Assembly: GCA_002307725.1 (NCBI GenBank)
Contig: DBUB01000018.1
Coordinates: 243,665-307,664 of the forward strand
DNA length: 64,000 nucleotides
Reading direction: 5' to 3'
DNA from: Alphaproteobacteria bacterium UBA1301
GTDB lineage: Bacteria; Pseudomonadota; Alphaproteobacteria; Micropepsales; Micropepsaceae
Shown here: one piece after another, positions 26,499 to 33,814 of the stretch
Layout: every line of letters starts with the position of its first letter
How positions within the stretch are numbered: the first letter of the stretch is position 1
The notes under the pieces: generated by a model
What the model was told of the DNA's origin: nothing
What the model saw: only the letters and a program-made list of their open reading frames with translations
Database searches by the model: none
Position numbers and translations under genes: made by a program

Positions 26499-27689
26499 TC
26501 ACGCGCGCTTTGTTACCAGCGCCGCCAGCTTGGGACTTATCGATCCGTTGAGCGCGCGGAAACAGGCTTGCGGATCGACACTGCCGAGATCGATGCCCTG
26601 GAACAGGCGCTTGTCGGCGGTAACCGACAGGATGCAGGCCCGCCCCGGCCGTCCCGCGCCGCCATCGATGTAGTTGGCCCAGCCGTTGAACGAAATGGCG
26701 CGGAGGACATCGGCCGCGTCGCCTGCGAACAGCGAGTGCAGCACGGCCAGTGCCGTCTGGAACACGGCCTCGCCGTAAAGCCGTTCGCGCTCGCTTTCGG
26801 ACAGCGCACTGACAGCGAAGGCGCCGCGCGATGGCACATATTTTACGGCCTTGACCAGCGGCACCACATCCATGCTCGGCAGGTCGTAGTCGATCTGCAG
26901 CGCCCCACCGGCATAATTCATGGTCCAGAAACGCGGGAAGCCGGACGGACGATCGAGCGCCAAGAGACCCAGGTCGCAATGGCCGATCACCGCGTCGGGA
27001 TCGCCTTTGCTATAGCCTTGCACCAGAGCATCCAGCCGGGCATTGGCGCGCGCTTGCCGGTCGAGGTAGGCGGCCTGACGCTGCTGCCATTCGCTCAACG
27101 CCTCGCGATGGATCGCCAGCGTCTTGTCGTATTCGCTCTCACGCCAGCGCTTGAGATAGAGCCAGCCGTCATGGGCAGCTTTGAATTTCGTTGTGGCGGC
27201 TTCGCGGCGGCGGCGTAGCGCGCCCGGGCTGAGAACCGTCGCCAGCGTCAGCGACGCGCGAGGGAAATTCTCCGGCTGCGGTTCGGTCTCGGTCAGCGGC
27301 GGCTTCGGCTCGGCCGGCGCCGATTCTCCGTAGGCGGAGGTATCGTAGAGCGCCGCCCAATCCGACCCCGGTTCGGCAGGCAGCGCATGGATCAGGATCC
27401 CAGTCAGCGCCGAAGCGGCGCGTTCGGCATCGGCCGTGCGTTCATCAGCTTCGAACTTGCCGAGGATATCGGCGCCATCGCCGATCAGCGCTTGACGGCG
27501 TTTGAAGACATTGTCCCAACGCGCCCGGAGCGCCTCCGCCCGCTGCTGTGCCAGCAACTCCGTCGGCGCAAACACTCGTTCCAAACGGCCTAAGCCGTCA
27601 TGCCGCACATCGATCGTCACCACGTGATAGTCCCCCGACCATTTTATCGCGATAGGAGACCACAAAACGGCGTTGCGCACAAATATCAT
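26499..27689 (-). CDS. Orphan N-terminal region of an Mrr-type restriction endonuclease family
   Basis: 396 residues from MIFVRNAVLWSP; a TTG 54 bp upstream is possible and neither start is secure. Central helical segment (about 145-215) is followed by LQIDYDLPSMDVVP and FNGWANYIDGGAGRPGRACI, then VDPQACFRALNGSISPKLAAL. In full-length family members this arrangement precedes a C-terminal Mrr-like nuclease domain with a DX(E/Q)XK core. Here the frame stops directly after it and no nuclease motif is present downstream before the next gene. It is either a truncated restriction enzyme or a stand-alone targeting domain. Confidence 0.55.
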   Translation of the reverse strand: MIFVRNAVLWSPIAIKWSGDYHVVTIDVRHDGLGRLERVFAPTELLAQQRAEALRARWDNVFKRRQALIGDGADILGKFEADERTADAERAASALTGILIHALPAEPGSDWAALYDTSAYGESAPAEPKPPLTETEPQPENFPRASLTLATVLSPGALRRRREAATTKFKAAHDGWLYLKRWRESEYDKTLAIHREALSEWQQRQAAYLDRQARANARLDALVQGYSKGDPDAVIGHCDLGLLALDRPSGFPRFWTMNYAGGALQIDYDLPSMDVVPLVKAVKYVPSRGAFAVSALSESERERLYGEAVFQTALAVLHSLFAGDAADVLRAISFNGWANYIDGGAGRPGRACILSVTADKRLFQGIDLGSVDPQACFRALNGSISPKLAALVTKRA

Positions 27690-27822
27690 CCGTGCCCGTT
27701 TCTTGAGCACGGCAACGCAACGCGAAGCGCTTAGCTGCACCAATTCGCAGCGGTGGCGTCACGCCGCGCAAAAAGCGAGAGAAATTTTGGTAAACACCAC
27801 GCGCGATGCGGGAACCTTACCG

Positions 27823-28218
27823 TTATTGCGGCAGGGCACCCCACGCCACGAAACCGCCGTCGAGGCTCACCACATTGCCATAGCCGTGCGCGAGCAAGAA
27901 CGTAACCGCCTGCGCACTGCGCTGGCCGGAGCGGCAATAAACGACAAGCCGGGTGTCCTTCGGCAGGTTACGGTAGGCCGCCGCGATTGTCTCGAGCGGT
28001 ATCAGGATCGCGCCGTCGATATGACCGGCGGCGAATTCCTCTGGCCGGCGGACATCCACCAGCACGAGTTTGGTCTGCGCAACCAGCATCGCCCTGAGCG
28101 CGGCCGGCGCAATCACCGGCGCCACCTGCACCACGGATTGAGATGTCGCAGAACCATCGGTTCCCGGCGTCGAACCAGCCAGGAACACCGCCAAAACGGC
28201 GCCAAAGTTGAAGGTCAT
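27823..28218 (-). CDS. Exported single-domain rhodanese
   Basis: 131 residues with an N-terminal hydrophobic signal (MTFNFGAVLAVFLAG). The rhodanese domain covers about 40-130, with VDVRRPEEFAAGHIDGAILIP and the active-site loop VYCRSGQRS, where the cysteine carries persulfide. Sulfurtransferase or periplasmic sulfur handling is likely. It lies downstream of the WYL regulator gene on the same strand, 90 bp apart. Confidence 0.85.
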   Translation of the reverse strand: MTFNFGAVLAVFLAGSTPGTDGSATSQSVVQVAPVIAPAALRAMLVAQTKLVLVDVRRPEEFAAGHIDGAILIPLETIAAAYRNLPKDTRLVVYCRSGQRSAQAVTFLLAHGYGNVVSLDGGFVAWGALPQ

Positions 28219-28308
28219 CCCCGCTCCCCATTGCGCTTCTTATTATGCCACGTGAGAGTGCGTATAAGACTCCTTGTGGTCAATAGGGCGTCGGGTCGCT
28301 ACGAATGC

Positions 28309-29028
28309 TTACGTGTGTAATTGCACGCTCTGGTTGGTTGTTTGTTGGACCAACAATTGTTTTTGCCACCGCGCCTTGAGCCGGGCGCGCGGCACCGTAT
28401 ACCGCGTCTCGAGAAATTCGTACGCCGCGATACGATCGGTGCGGAAATGGCGGAACCCTTGCCGCAATTCGCACCAAGCAACGATCAGGCGGACGCGTTC
28501 CCAATAGCTGACGGCGATCGGCCAGACGATGCGCAATGTCTCCACCCCTTTTTCGTCGCGATAGGTGAGACGAATTTTGCCTTGGGTGCGGATGGCCGTG
28601 CGCACCCGCGCCATGTCGATCACGTCGGCCGGCGCATCGGGCAACATCGGCGACGCGGATCCCGACGGCTCCAACAGCACGGGCCGCAAATGTTCGGGAA
28701 TCACCGCGCCGATTTTGGCGACGAGATCGGACGCCGCCCGCTGCAACGCCGCATCGCCGCGGCCCATCACCCATTGGGCTCCTAACATCACCGCTTCGAT
28801 TTCGTCGGCCGTCAGCATCAAGGGCGGCATGTCGAAACCGCCGTCGAGCACATAGCCGATGCCCGCTTCGCCGCGGATCGGCACGCGGTCGGCCATCAGT
28901 TGGGCAATGTCGCGATAGATCGTGCGCACCGAGGTTTCGAGTTCCTCGGCGATTTCATTCGCGGTCACCGGCCGGCGCCGGCGGCGGAGCACCTGGATGA
29001 TCCGGAACAGACGATCGGCCCGCCGCAT
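28309..29028 (-). CDS. YafY-type HTH/WYL transcriptional regulator
   Basis: 239 residues from MRRADRLFRIIQVLRRRRRP, with GGAGGAA upstream; an ATG 18 bp earlier is possible. Domains: HTH_11 winged helix (about 5-60, VTANEIAEELETSVRTIYRDI) and WYL ligand domain (about 135-225, IRLTYRDEKGVETLRIVWPI). WYL regulators sense small ligands or nucleic acids. It is divergent from a GST gene, with a palindrome between them. Confidence 0.88.
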   Translation of the reverse strand: MRRADRLFRIIQVLRRRRRPVTANEIAEELETSVRTIYRDIAQLMADRVPIRGEAGIGYVLDGGFDMPPLMLTADEIEAVMLGAQWVMGRGDAALQRAASDLVAKIGAVIPEHLRPVLLEPSGSASPMLPDAPADVIDMARVRTAIRTQGKIRLTYRDEKGVETLRIVWPIAVSYWERVRLIVAWCELRQGFRHFRTDRIAAYEFLETRYTVPRARLKARWQKQLLVQQTTNQSVQLHT

Positions 29029-29067
29029 CAGAAATTTCCTCCTCACTGACAGCCTACTGCCACGCTG

Positions 29068-29085
29068 CTGACAGCATGTTGTCAG
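29068..29085. promoter_or_regulatory. Candidate operator of the WYL regulator
   Basis: CTGACAGCATGTTGTCAG, an 18-bp palindrome with one mismatched pair, centred between the WYL regulator and the GST gene. A further TGACAGC lies at 29047-29053. The location suits autoregulation plus control of the GST gene. Confidence 0.5.
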
Positions 29086-29127
29086 GAGGGGCTGGTTATG
29101 ACAAGGCCATTGCTAATGGAGAGATCG

Positions 29128-29847
29128 ATGATAACGCTCTACGGTTCGTTTCCTGCTTTCGGACTGCCCCACGCCAGCCCCTTCGTGCTGAAAACCGAAG
29201 TCCAGCTCAAGATGGCCGAAATCCCCTATTGCCTCGCGCGCGGGTTTCCTGCCGACGGTCCGAAAAAGAAAATCCCTTATATCGTGGAGGCCAACCAAAT
29301 GATCGGCGATTCCACCTTCATCCGCGACCATATCGAAAAGGCTTACGGCGTCGATCTCGATCGCGGCCTGACGCCGGACATGCGGGCACACAGTTGGGCA
29401 ATCGAGCGCATGCTGGAAGATCATCTTTATTGGGCCATCGTGTACGAGCGCTGGATGATCGACGAGAATTTTGCCGCTGGTCCGGCGCATTTCTTCGACA
29501 CGCTGCCCTCCGGCGTGCGCGAGGCGGCGCGCGACACCGCACGCCGCACCGTGGCGGACAACCTTCGCGGTCACGGCCTCGGCCGTCACAGCCGCGAGGA
29601 AATCGCCGATCTCGGTTGCCGCAGCTTGGCGGCGCTGGCGACACTGCTCGGCAACAAAGCTTATCTGATGGGACCGGCGCCGTCGGCGGTAGATGCCACG
29701 GCCTTCGCCATGATCGCCGCGGCGACCGCCCCGGTGTTCGTCTCGAGCTTGCGCACCTTCGCGGAAGAAAGGCCCAACCTGATCCGCTACCGCGACCGGC
29801 TGATGCGTGACTACTACCCGGCGTTCGCGGCCCGGCGGGCGGCATAA
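29128..29847 (+). CDS. Glutathione S-transferase family protein
   Basis: 239 residues from MITLYGSFPAFGLPHASPF; GGAG lies 6 bases before this ATG. An ATG at 29098 is possible. The thioredoxin-like N-terminal domain (about 1-80, with KKKIPYIVEANQMIGDST) is followed by an all-helical C-terminal domain (WAIVYERWMIDENF). It resembles the Tom37/failed-axon-connection type of GST found in alphaproteobacteria. Detoxification is likely; the substrate is unknown. Probably regulated by the adjacent WYL protein. Confidence 0.82.
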   Translation: MITLYGSFPAFGLPHASPFVLKTEVQLKMAEIPYCLARGFPADGPKKKIPYIVEANQMIGDSTFIRDHIEKAYGVDLDRGLTPDMRAHSWAIERMLEDHLYWAIVYERWMIDENFAAGPAHFFDTLPSGVREAARDTARRTVADNLRGHGLGRHSREEIADLGCRSLAALATLLGNKAYLMGPAPSAVDATAFAMIAAATAPVFVSSLRTFAEERPNLIRYRDRLMRDYYPAFAARRAA

Positions 29848-29900
29848 AAATGGCGGCCCTGCGCATGGCGCGGAGCCGCCTGAAGCCGGTGCAGAGGGCC

Positions 29901-31406
29901 TTATTCCTCGTTGCCGGAATTTTCATCATCGGAATGCGTTGCAGCGCGCCCCGGCGCGGCTTGCGCCTTACGCAACTCCCTTGCGGCCTGTTTCATGGCA
30001 TCGGCAACAATGCGGTCGATGTGCATATTGGCCACTGCCTGATGGGCTTGCGCCTCGCTGACCTTGGCTTGACGCAACGACTGTTCGGCTTGCCGCATCG
30101 CGCGCGCGATGGTCTCGTCGATATGCGCGTCGGCGATGGTGCGACGGGCTTCGGCGATGGCGCGCGCGGCATCGGCGCTGGCGGCGCGGCGGATGGCGGC
30201 CTTCTCGGGCTCGGTCAACGCACGAACCGGCGGCGCGGGCGGCTCTGGCACGGCTTGCGGTGCTGGGGGAACAGGTGGCTCGGGCGGCGCCGGTACATCG
30301 GCGTCGGAAATGTGCATGACGACGTGGCCGGGGGTTCCCGCATCCGCCACGGCGCGGATCATCATGTGCTTCGGCGTCTTGAACGCACCCGTCTTATCGG
30401 CGTTGTGGAAGACGACCTCGTCGGCTTCGGCCGTCACCGATTCCGGCTTCGGCGCCGGGGCTTCGGCCAGCGACGGACGCACCAAAGCCAAACCGGCCGT
30501 CAGGGCCAGACACGAAATGCCGATCTTCCACACATCCATTTTGGTCACTCCGGAACGAGATTGGGCAGGATCGAGAATGGACTTCACGCGGGCATCGAGC
30601 ATGCGATGCTCGGCCATCGCCAAAGTCAGCGCGCGCGAGGTGCCGGAAAACTCGCGCGCCAAACCGACCAAATGTTCGGCATAGCGGGTCGGGCGGACAC
30701 CGGCGGCGATCACCGCGTCGTCGGCGGCGCTTTCGCCATCGCGGCGCATGGCGCGGGCAGCCAGCCACATCAGCGGATTGGGCCAATAAAGCGCGCAGGC
30801 GGCGAGCGCGATCAGGCGGCAAAGGCAATCCTGGCGGCGGACATGCGCGGCTTCGTGTAAGAGCACGCTGGTGAGCCGTTCGCGCGGCCAGGTGACCGAC
30901 GCTTTCGGCAGCAGCACCACCGGCCGCACGACGCCCCAGGTCAGCGGTCCCGCTTCGCCGGGTGACGTGCGCACGCGAAGCTGCCAACCAAGACCGCGGA
31001 ATGGCGCCGCATCGATGCCGTGCGGAATGTGCGCCACGGATTTGCGATAAAGACAAATCAATCCGACGCCGCCGATGGCGAGCTTGACCAGATGGAACGC
31101 CAAACCGGCAAGCCACAGTGCGGCGATGGTGATAATGAAATCGACAGTGCCAAATGCGGGAACTGGTGCGGGCGCGGTAACGGTGGTCACCGGCGCAGCC
31201 GCTGGCGTTGCGAGCAGAAAAGTGAGCTGCGACGGCAGCAAAAGCGCCACCACGGGCAAGGCCAGCAGCGCCGCAAACGCGCCGGTCCACAGCAAGTGGC
31301 GCAGCGCCGCGGCTTTGCCCCGCCCCAACACCCACGCCAGAGCGGGCAACAGCAACGATCCCAACAAGGCGGCAAGCGCGAAGAGCACAGTGTTGAGGAC
31401 GATCAT
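29901..31406 (-). CDS. BlaR1/MecR1-family M56 membrane metalloprotease
   Basis: 501 residues. Three or four membrane helices surround the M56 peptidase domain; the zinc site is HEAAHVRRQD (HEXXH, about residue 184) with the downstream ESAADDAV glutamate. After the last helix (about 290-310) an Ala/Pro-rich and then highly charged helical periplasmic tail of about 190 residues replaces the penicillin-binding domain of BlaR1, so beta-lactam sensing is not indicated. It overlaps the blaI-like gene by 4 bp and would cleave that repressor on a signal. Confidence 0.88.
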   Translation of the reverse strand: MIVLNTVLFALAALLGSLLLPALAWVLGRGKAAALRHLLWTGAFAALLALPVVALLLPSQLTFLLATPAAAPVTTVTAPAPVPAFGTVDFIITIAALWLAGLAFHLVKLAIGGVGLICLYRKSVAHIPHGIDAAPFRGLGWQLRVRTSPGEAGPLTWGVVRPVVLLPKASVTWPRERLTSVLLHEAAHVRRQDCLCRLIALAACALYWPNPLMWLAARAMRRDGESAADDAVIAAGVRPTRYAEHLVGLAREFSGTSRALTLAMAEHRMLDARVKSILDPAQSRSGVTKMDVWKIGISCLALTAGLALVRPSLAEAPAPKPESVTAEADEVVFHNADKTGAFKTPKHMMIRAVADAGTPGHVVMHISDADVPAPPEPPVPPAPQAVPEPPAPPVRALTEPEKAAIRRAASADAARAIAEARRTIADAHIDETIARAMRQAEQSLRQAKVSEAQAHQAVANMHIDRIVADAMKQAARELRKAQAAPGRAATHSDDENSGNEE

Positions 31407-31807
31407 CGCCCTTCCTCCTTGGCTTTTTCGATCAACGCGGTGAGGCGGTCGAGTTCGGCGGAGCTGAGTTTGGTGTCTTGCTGATTGAGCAGCGCCGCGA
31501 CGACGCCTTCCACCGAATTGTCGAAGAAGGTGGACAGCACCGATTTGACAGCCTTTTGCGCCATCTTCTCGCGCGCCACTTTCGGCGCGTAGACATAGCG
31601 CACGCCATCGAGGCGGTGACGGACGTGGCCTTTCTTTTCCAGAATGGTGAGCAGGGTGCGCACGGCGGTGTTAGACGGCGGATCGGGGATCGCCGCCACG
31701 ATCTGCGCCGCGGTGGCTTTGCCGAGCTTGTAAAGCGCCTCCATGATCTCGCGCTCGCGGCGGGAGAAAGTGTCGGTCGTGTCAGGTTTAGGCGTGCGGT
31801 TTATCAT
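31403..31807 (-). CDS. BlaI/MecI/CopY-family repressor
   Basis: 134 residues. Winged helix SRREREIMEALYKLGKATAA to YVYAPKVAREKMAQK, then a dimerisation tail with VLSTFFDNSVEGVVAALL, the usual BlaI cleavage/dimer region. ATGA overlap with the M56 protease gene downstream gives the standard two-gene sensor pair. There is no Shine-Dalgarno sequence; a palindrome occupies the place where it would be. Confidence 0.9.
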   Translation of the reverse strand: MINRTPKPDTTDTFSRREREIMEALYKLGKATAAQIVAAIPDPPSNTAVRTLLTILEKKGHVRHRLDGVRYVYAPKVAREKMAQKAVKSVLSTFFDNSVEGVVAALLNQQDTKLSSAELDRLTALIEKAKEEGR

Positions 31808-31822
31808 GCCAAATTTTTGGCA
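31807..31822. promoter_or_regulatory. Palindrome abutting the BlaI-like start codon
   Basis: TGCCAAATTTTTGGCA: perfect 7-bp arms, 2-base centre, the first base shared with the start codon. It covers the ribosome-binding region of the repressor gene and differs from the TACA/TGTA operators of Staphylococcus BlaI. Binding by the repressor, or a leaderless start, are the two explanations. Confidence 0.45.
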
Positions 31823-31876
31823 CCTTAGCGGGCAGCTGTCAATTCACGCATCCGTGAAAACGGCGTAAGGGAAAAT

Positions 31877-31982
31877 TTCACGCGGAGGCGCGGAGATACC
31901 GTTTTTTGTGACGGCACACGCGATGTTCCGACCAGAACGCACGCTCGCTCCGCGCCTCCGCGTCTCCGCGTCTCCGCGTGAA
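31877..31982. repeat. Inverted repeat with tandem TCTCCGCG insertions
   Basis: Left arm 31877-31895 (TTCACGCGGAGGCGCGGAG) pairs with the right arm 31948-31982. The right arm is the same sequence inverted but carries two extra copies of TCTCCGCG (31963-31978). It lies between the BlaI-like gene and the orphan higA. Probably a repeat element of palindromic type. Confidence 0.6.
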
Positions 31983-32036
31983 TCCCTTTTCAATCAACGC
32001 AATACAGTGCAACATCGGCCACAAGGAACGCATGCA

Positions 32037-32381
32037 ATGACTGAACGAAAAAGAAAGCCTGGGAGATCACCACGGCCAAAGGTGGCGGGCCTGCTGCCGG
32101 TCCCGACGCCCGGCGAAATCCTGGCGGAAGAATTTTTGAAGCCCTTCGGCCTTAGCCAGAACGCGCTCGCCCGCGCGCTGCGCGTGCCGCCGCGGCGCAT
32201 CAATGAAATCGTCCTCGGCCAGCGCGCCATCACTGCCGATACCGATTTGCGGCTGACCAAGTATTTTGGTCTATCGGAAGGATATTTCTTGGACCTGCAA
32301 ACCGATTGCGATCTGCGGGTGAAGAAGCGCGAGATCGCCAAGGAACTTTCCGCCATCGCGGTGCGACAAGCGGCGGAATAG
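32037..32381 (+). CDS. higA: HigA/VapI-family antitoxin without adjacent toxin
   Basis: 114 residues from MTERKRKPGRSPR, with AAGGAA 9 bases upstream. The XRE helix-turn-helix is PTPGEILAEEFLKPFGLSQN followed by RVPPRRINEIVLGQRAITAD and YFGLSEGYFLDLQ, the HigA signature. The normal partner HigB gene should lie just upstream, but no trace of it is seen in 31823-32036. It may be an orphan regulator. Confidence 0.82.
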   Translation: MTERKRKPGRSPRPKVAGLLPVPTPGEILAEEFLKPFGLSQNALARALRVPPRRINEIVLGQRAITADTDLRLTKYFGLSEGYFLDLQTDCDLRVKKREIAKELSAIAVRQAAE

Positions 32382-32385
32382 GAGG

Positions 32386-32727
32386 TTACACCCCCACCAC
32401 GCCCTTCAGCACCTCGCGCACCGTTTTGCGGTCGCGCGGGGACAGCGCGCCGATCTTACGGGCGACCAGACGATTGTCGAGGGTGAAGAGTTTCAGGCGC
32501 ACCAGCGAGGCCGCGGTCAGGCCGGCGTCGGCAGCATCGCTCAGCGGCACATCCGTCGGCCAATGACTTTTCGCCGCCGTGGTGATCATGGCGAAGATCG
32601 TATTGCCGGACTCCCCATTGGCCTTTTGCGATGACAGCGCCAGCGCCGGCCTCGGTTTGGCAACCGCCATGTCGGTGAAGGGAAACGGCACAATGGCAAC
32701 ATCCCCCGCTTCGCAGATCACCGTCAT
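32386..32727 (-). CDS. MazF/PemK-type endoribonuclease toxin
   Basis: 113 residues from MTVICEAGDVAIVPFPFTDM, with the PemK-fold features PRPALALSSQK, ITTAAKSHWPTDVPL and VRLKLFTLD. The start overlaps the antitoxin stop by 4 bp. Longer readings run into the antitoxin. A sequence-specific mRNA interferase is expected from the family. Its gene end is 5 bp from the convergent orphan higA. Confidence 0.85.
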   Translation of the reverse strand: MTVICEAGDVAIVPFPFTDMAVAKPRPALALSSQKANGESGNTIFAMITTAAKSHWPTDVPLSDAADAGLTAASLVRLKLFTLDNRLVARKIGALSPRDRKTVREVLKGVVGV

Positions 32728-32954
32728 AGCTTGTCGTACGCCGCGGCGTCTTCCGGGCTGGCCCATTCGGACAGAGTCGATTCCACCGCCTTGAGGTAAG
32801 CCCGGTCCATCGGCTCGGCGCGCGCCAGCGTCACCTTTCCCTTGGCGATGCGGTAGACCAGCATATCGCCGGGTTTTACGCCCAGCGCCTCGCGCACTTC
32901 CTTGGGCAGGGTGGTTTGCGCCTTGGACGTCACCTTGCCGAAAACCGCATTCAT
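32724..32954 (-). CDS. AbrB/MazE-type antitoxin
   Basis: 76 residues from MNAVFGKVTSKAQTTLPKEV, a swapped-hairpin AbrB domain (VREALGVKPGDMLVYRI) followed by an acidic tail that would bind the toxin. AAGGAGG precedes the ATG, which settles the start. First gene of the two-gene operon. Confidence 0.87.
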   Translation of the reverse strand: MNAVFGKVTSKAQTTLPKEVREALGVKPGDMLVYRIAKGKVTLARAEPMDRAYLKAVESTLSEWASPEDAAAYDKL

Positions 32955-33150
32955 GAAAGGCCTCCTTACCTCCTTACCATATCGCGGCAGAGGCTGGACC
33001 ACAACGAAAGTAGCCGCGGGGGCGGGGCGCAACTCGTACAATTTGGCACTCATGGGTGTATCAAAAATTTCGAACCTACTTTAACTTGTATTCCACCAAC
33101 GCAAACTTTTGCGGCTGGATTGCACATCAACACCAACATGGGAGAGCATC

Positions 33151-33570
33151 ATGATGTCGTTTGCCAAACCTGTTGCGTTCGTTGCTGCGTTGTTACTGAC
33201 CCCTTCGCTGGCCGTTGCCGGACCACAGGATGCGTTCAAGAAACCCGCCGCAAAGGCGGCCAGCGCCAATGAAATCACCAGCCCCGGTCTGTGGTTTACC
33301 CTCAAGAACAGCTGCGCGGGTGCCGCCTATGGCGCCGTGGCCGACAATGTCTGCCTGAAAGCGATCGACACGGCGGTCTTCATGACCAAGATCCGCACCG
33401 GCGTGGTGGCGAAGGGCTACAGCGAAGAGTTCGACATCTGTGCCACCACGGCGGGCGGCAGCGGCGAAATCATGTTTGTGCCGAACCCGGGCGAGTCCAA
33501 GGCGGCCGTGGTGGTGACGGTCATACCGGGCGCCGTCGTGCCCTATCCGACGACTTTCTGCAAAAAATAA
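33151..33570 (+). CDS. Secreted hypothetical protein
   Basis: 139 residues. MMSFAKPVAFVAALLLTPSLAVA is a signal peptide. The mature part has three or four cysteines (KNSCAGAAYG, DNVCLKAID, FDICATTAGG, TTFCKK) that could form two disulfides. GGGAGAG precedes the start. No family recognised. Confidence 0.65.
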   Translation: MMSFAKPVAFVAALLLTPSLAVAGPQDAFKKPAAKAASANEITSPGLWFTLKNSCAGAAYGAVADNVCLKAIDTAVFMTKIRTGVVAKGYSEEFDICATTAGGSGEIMFVPNPGESKAAVVVTVIPGAVVPYPTTFCKK

Positions 33571-33590
33571 CCGCGAAGATTAGGCGCTTT

Positions 33591-33620
33591 GGCGAGGTGT
33601 GCCCCCAGGTGCACCTCGCC
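33591..33620 (+). terminator. Hairpin after the secreted protein gene
   Basis: GGCGAGGTG (33591-33599) and CACCTCGCC (33612-33620), perfect 9-bp arms, 12-base loop, 20 bp after the stop. No U-tract. Confidence 0.55.
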
Positions 33621-33644
33621 CCCTGATAAATTCCCGCACGTCCA

Positions 33645-33752
33645 CCCTGCACAAACCGCGAACGAGCCCCTATATTCCCCCGCATGCATAACAACGGCAT
33701 GGTGCCCCGGGGGCCGGGGGAGTTGCGCGGCTTCGGCGATATGACCGGGGCG
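33645..33752 (+). repeat. 108-bp direct repeat, left copy (uvrB promoter and first 23 codons)
   Basis: Identical to 35385-35492 except one base (G at 33704, A at 35444). The offset is exactly 1740 bp. It contains the candidate uvrB promoter and the beginning of uvrB (MHNNGMVPRGPGELRGFGDM). After position 33752 the copies diverge abruptly; the truncated frame runs on to a TAG at 33816-33818, for 44 codons. This copy is a non-functional uvrB start. Confidence 0.95.
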
Positions 33753-33814
33753 CCCCGGAAGCCACAATGCTGCGGGCGGTTGTCACTTCATATCGACGTG
33801 AACAAGCGGTACGG

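Noticed and set aside
31908..32036. Longer HigA reading starting upstream of 32037
   Set aside because: It would translate the inverted repeat; the ATG at 32037 has a ribosome site and the HigA domain begins after it.
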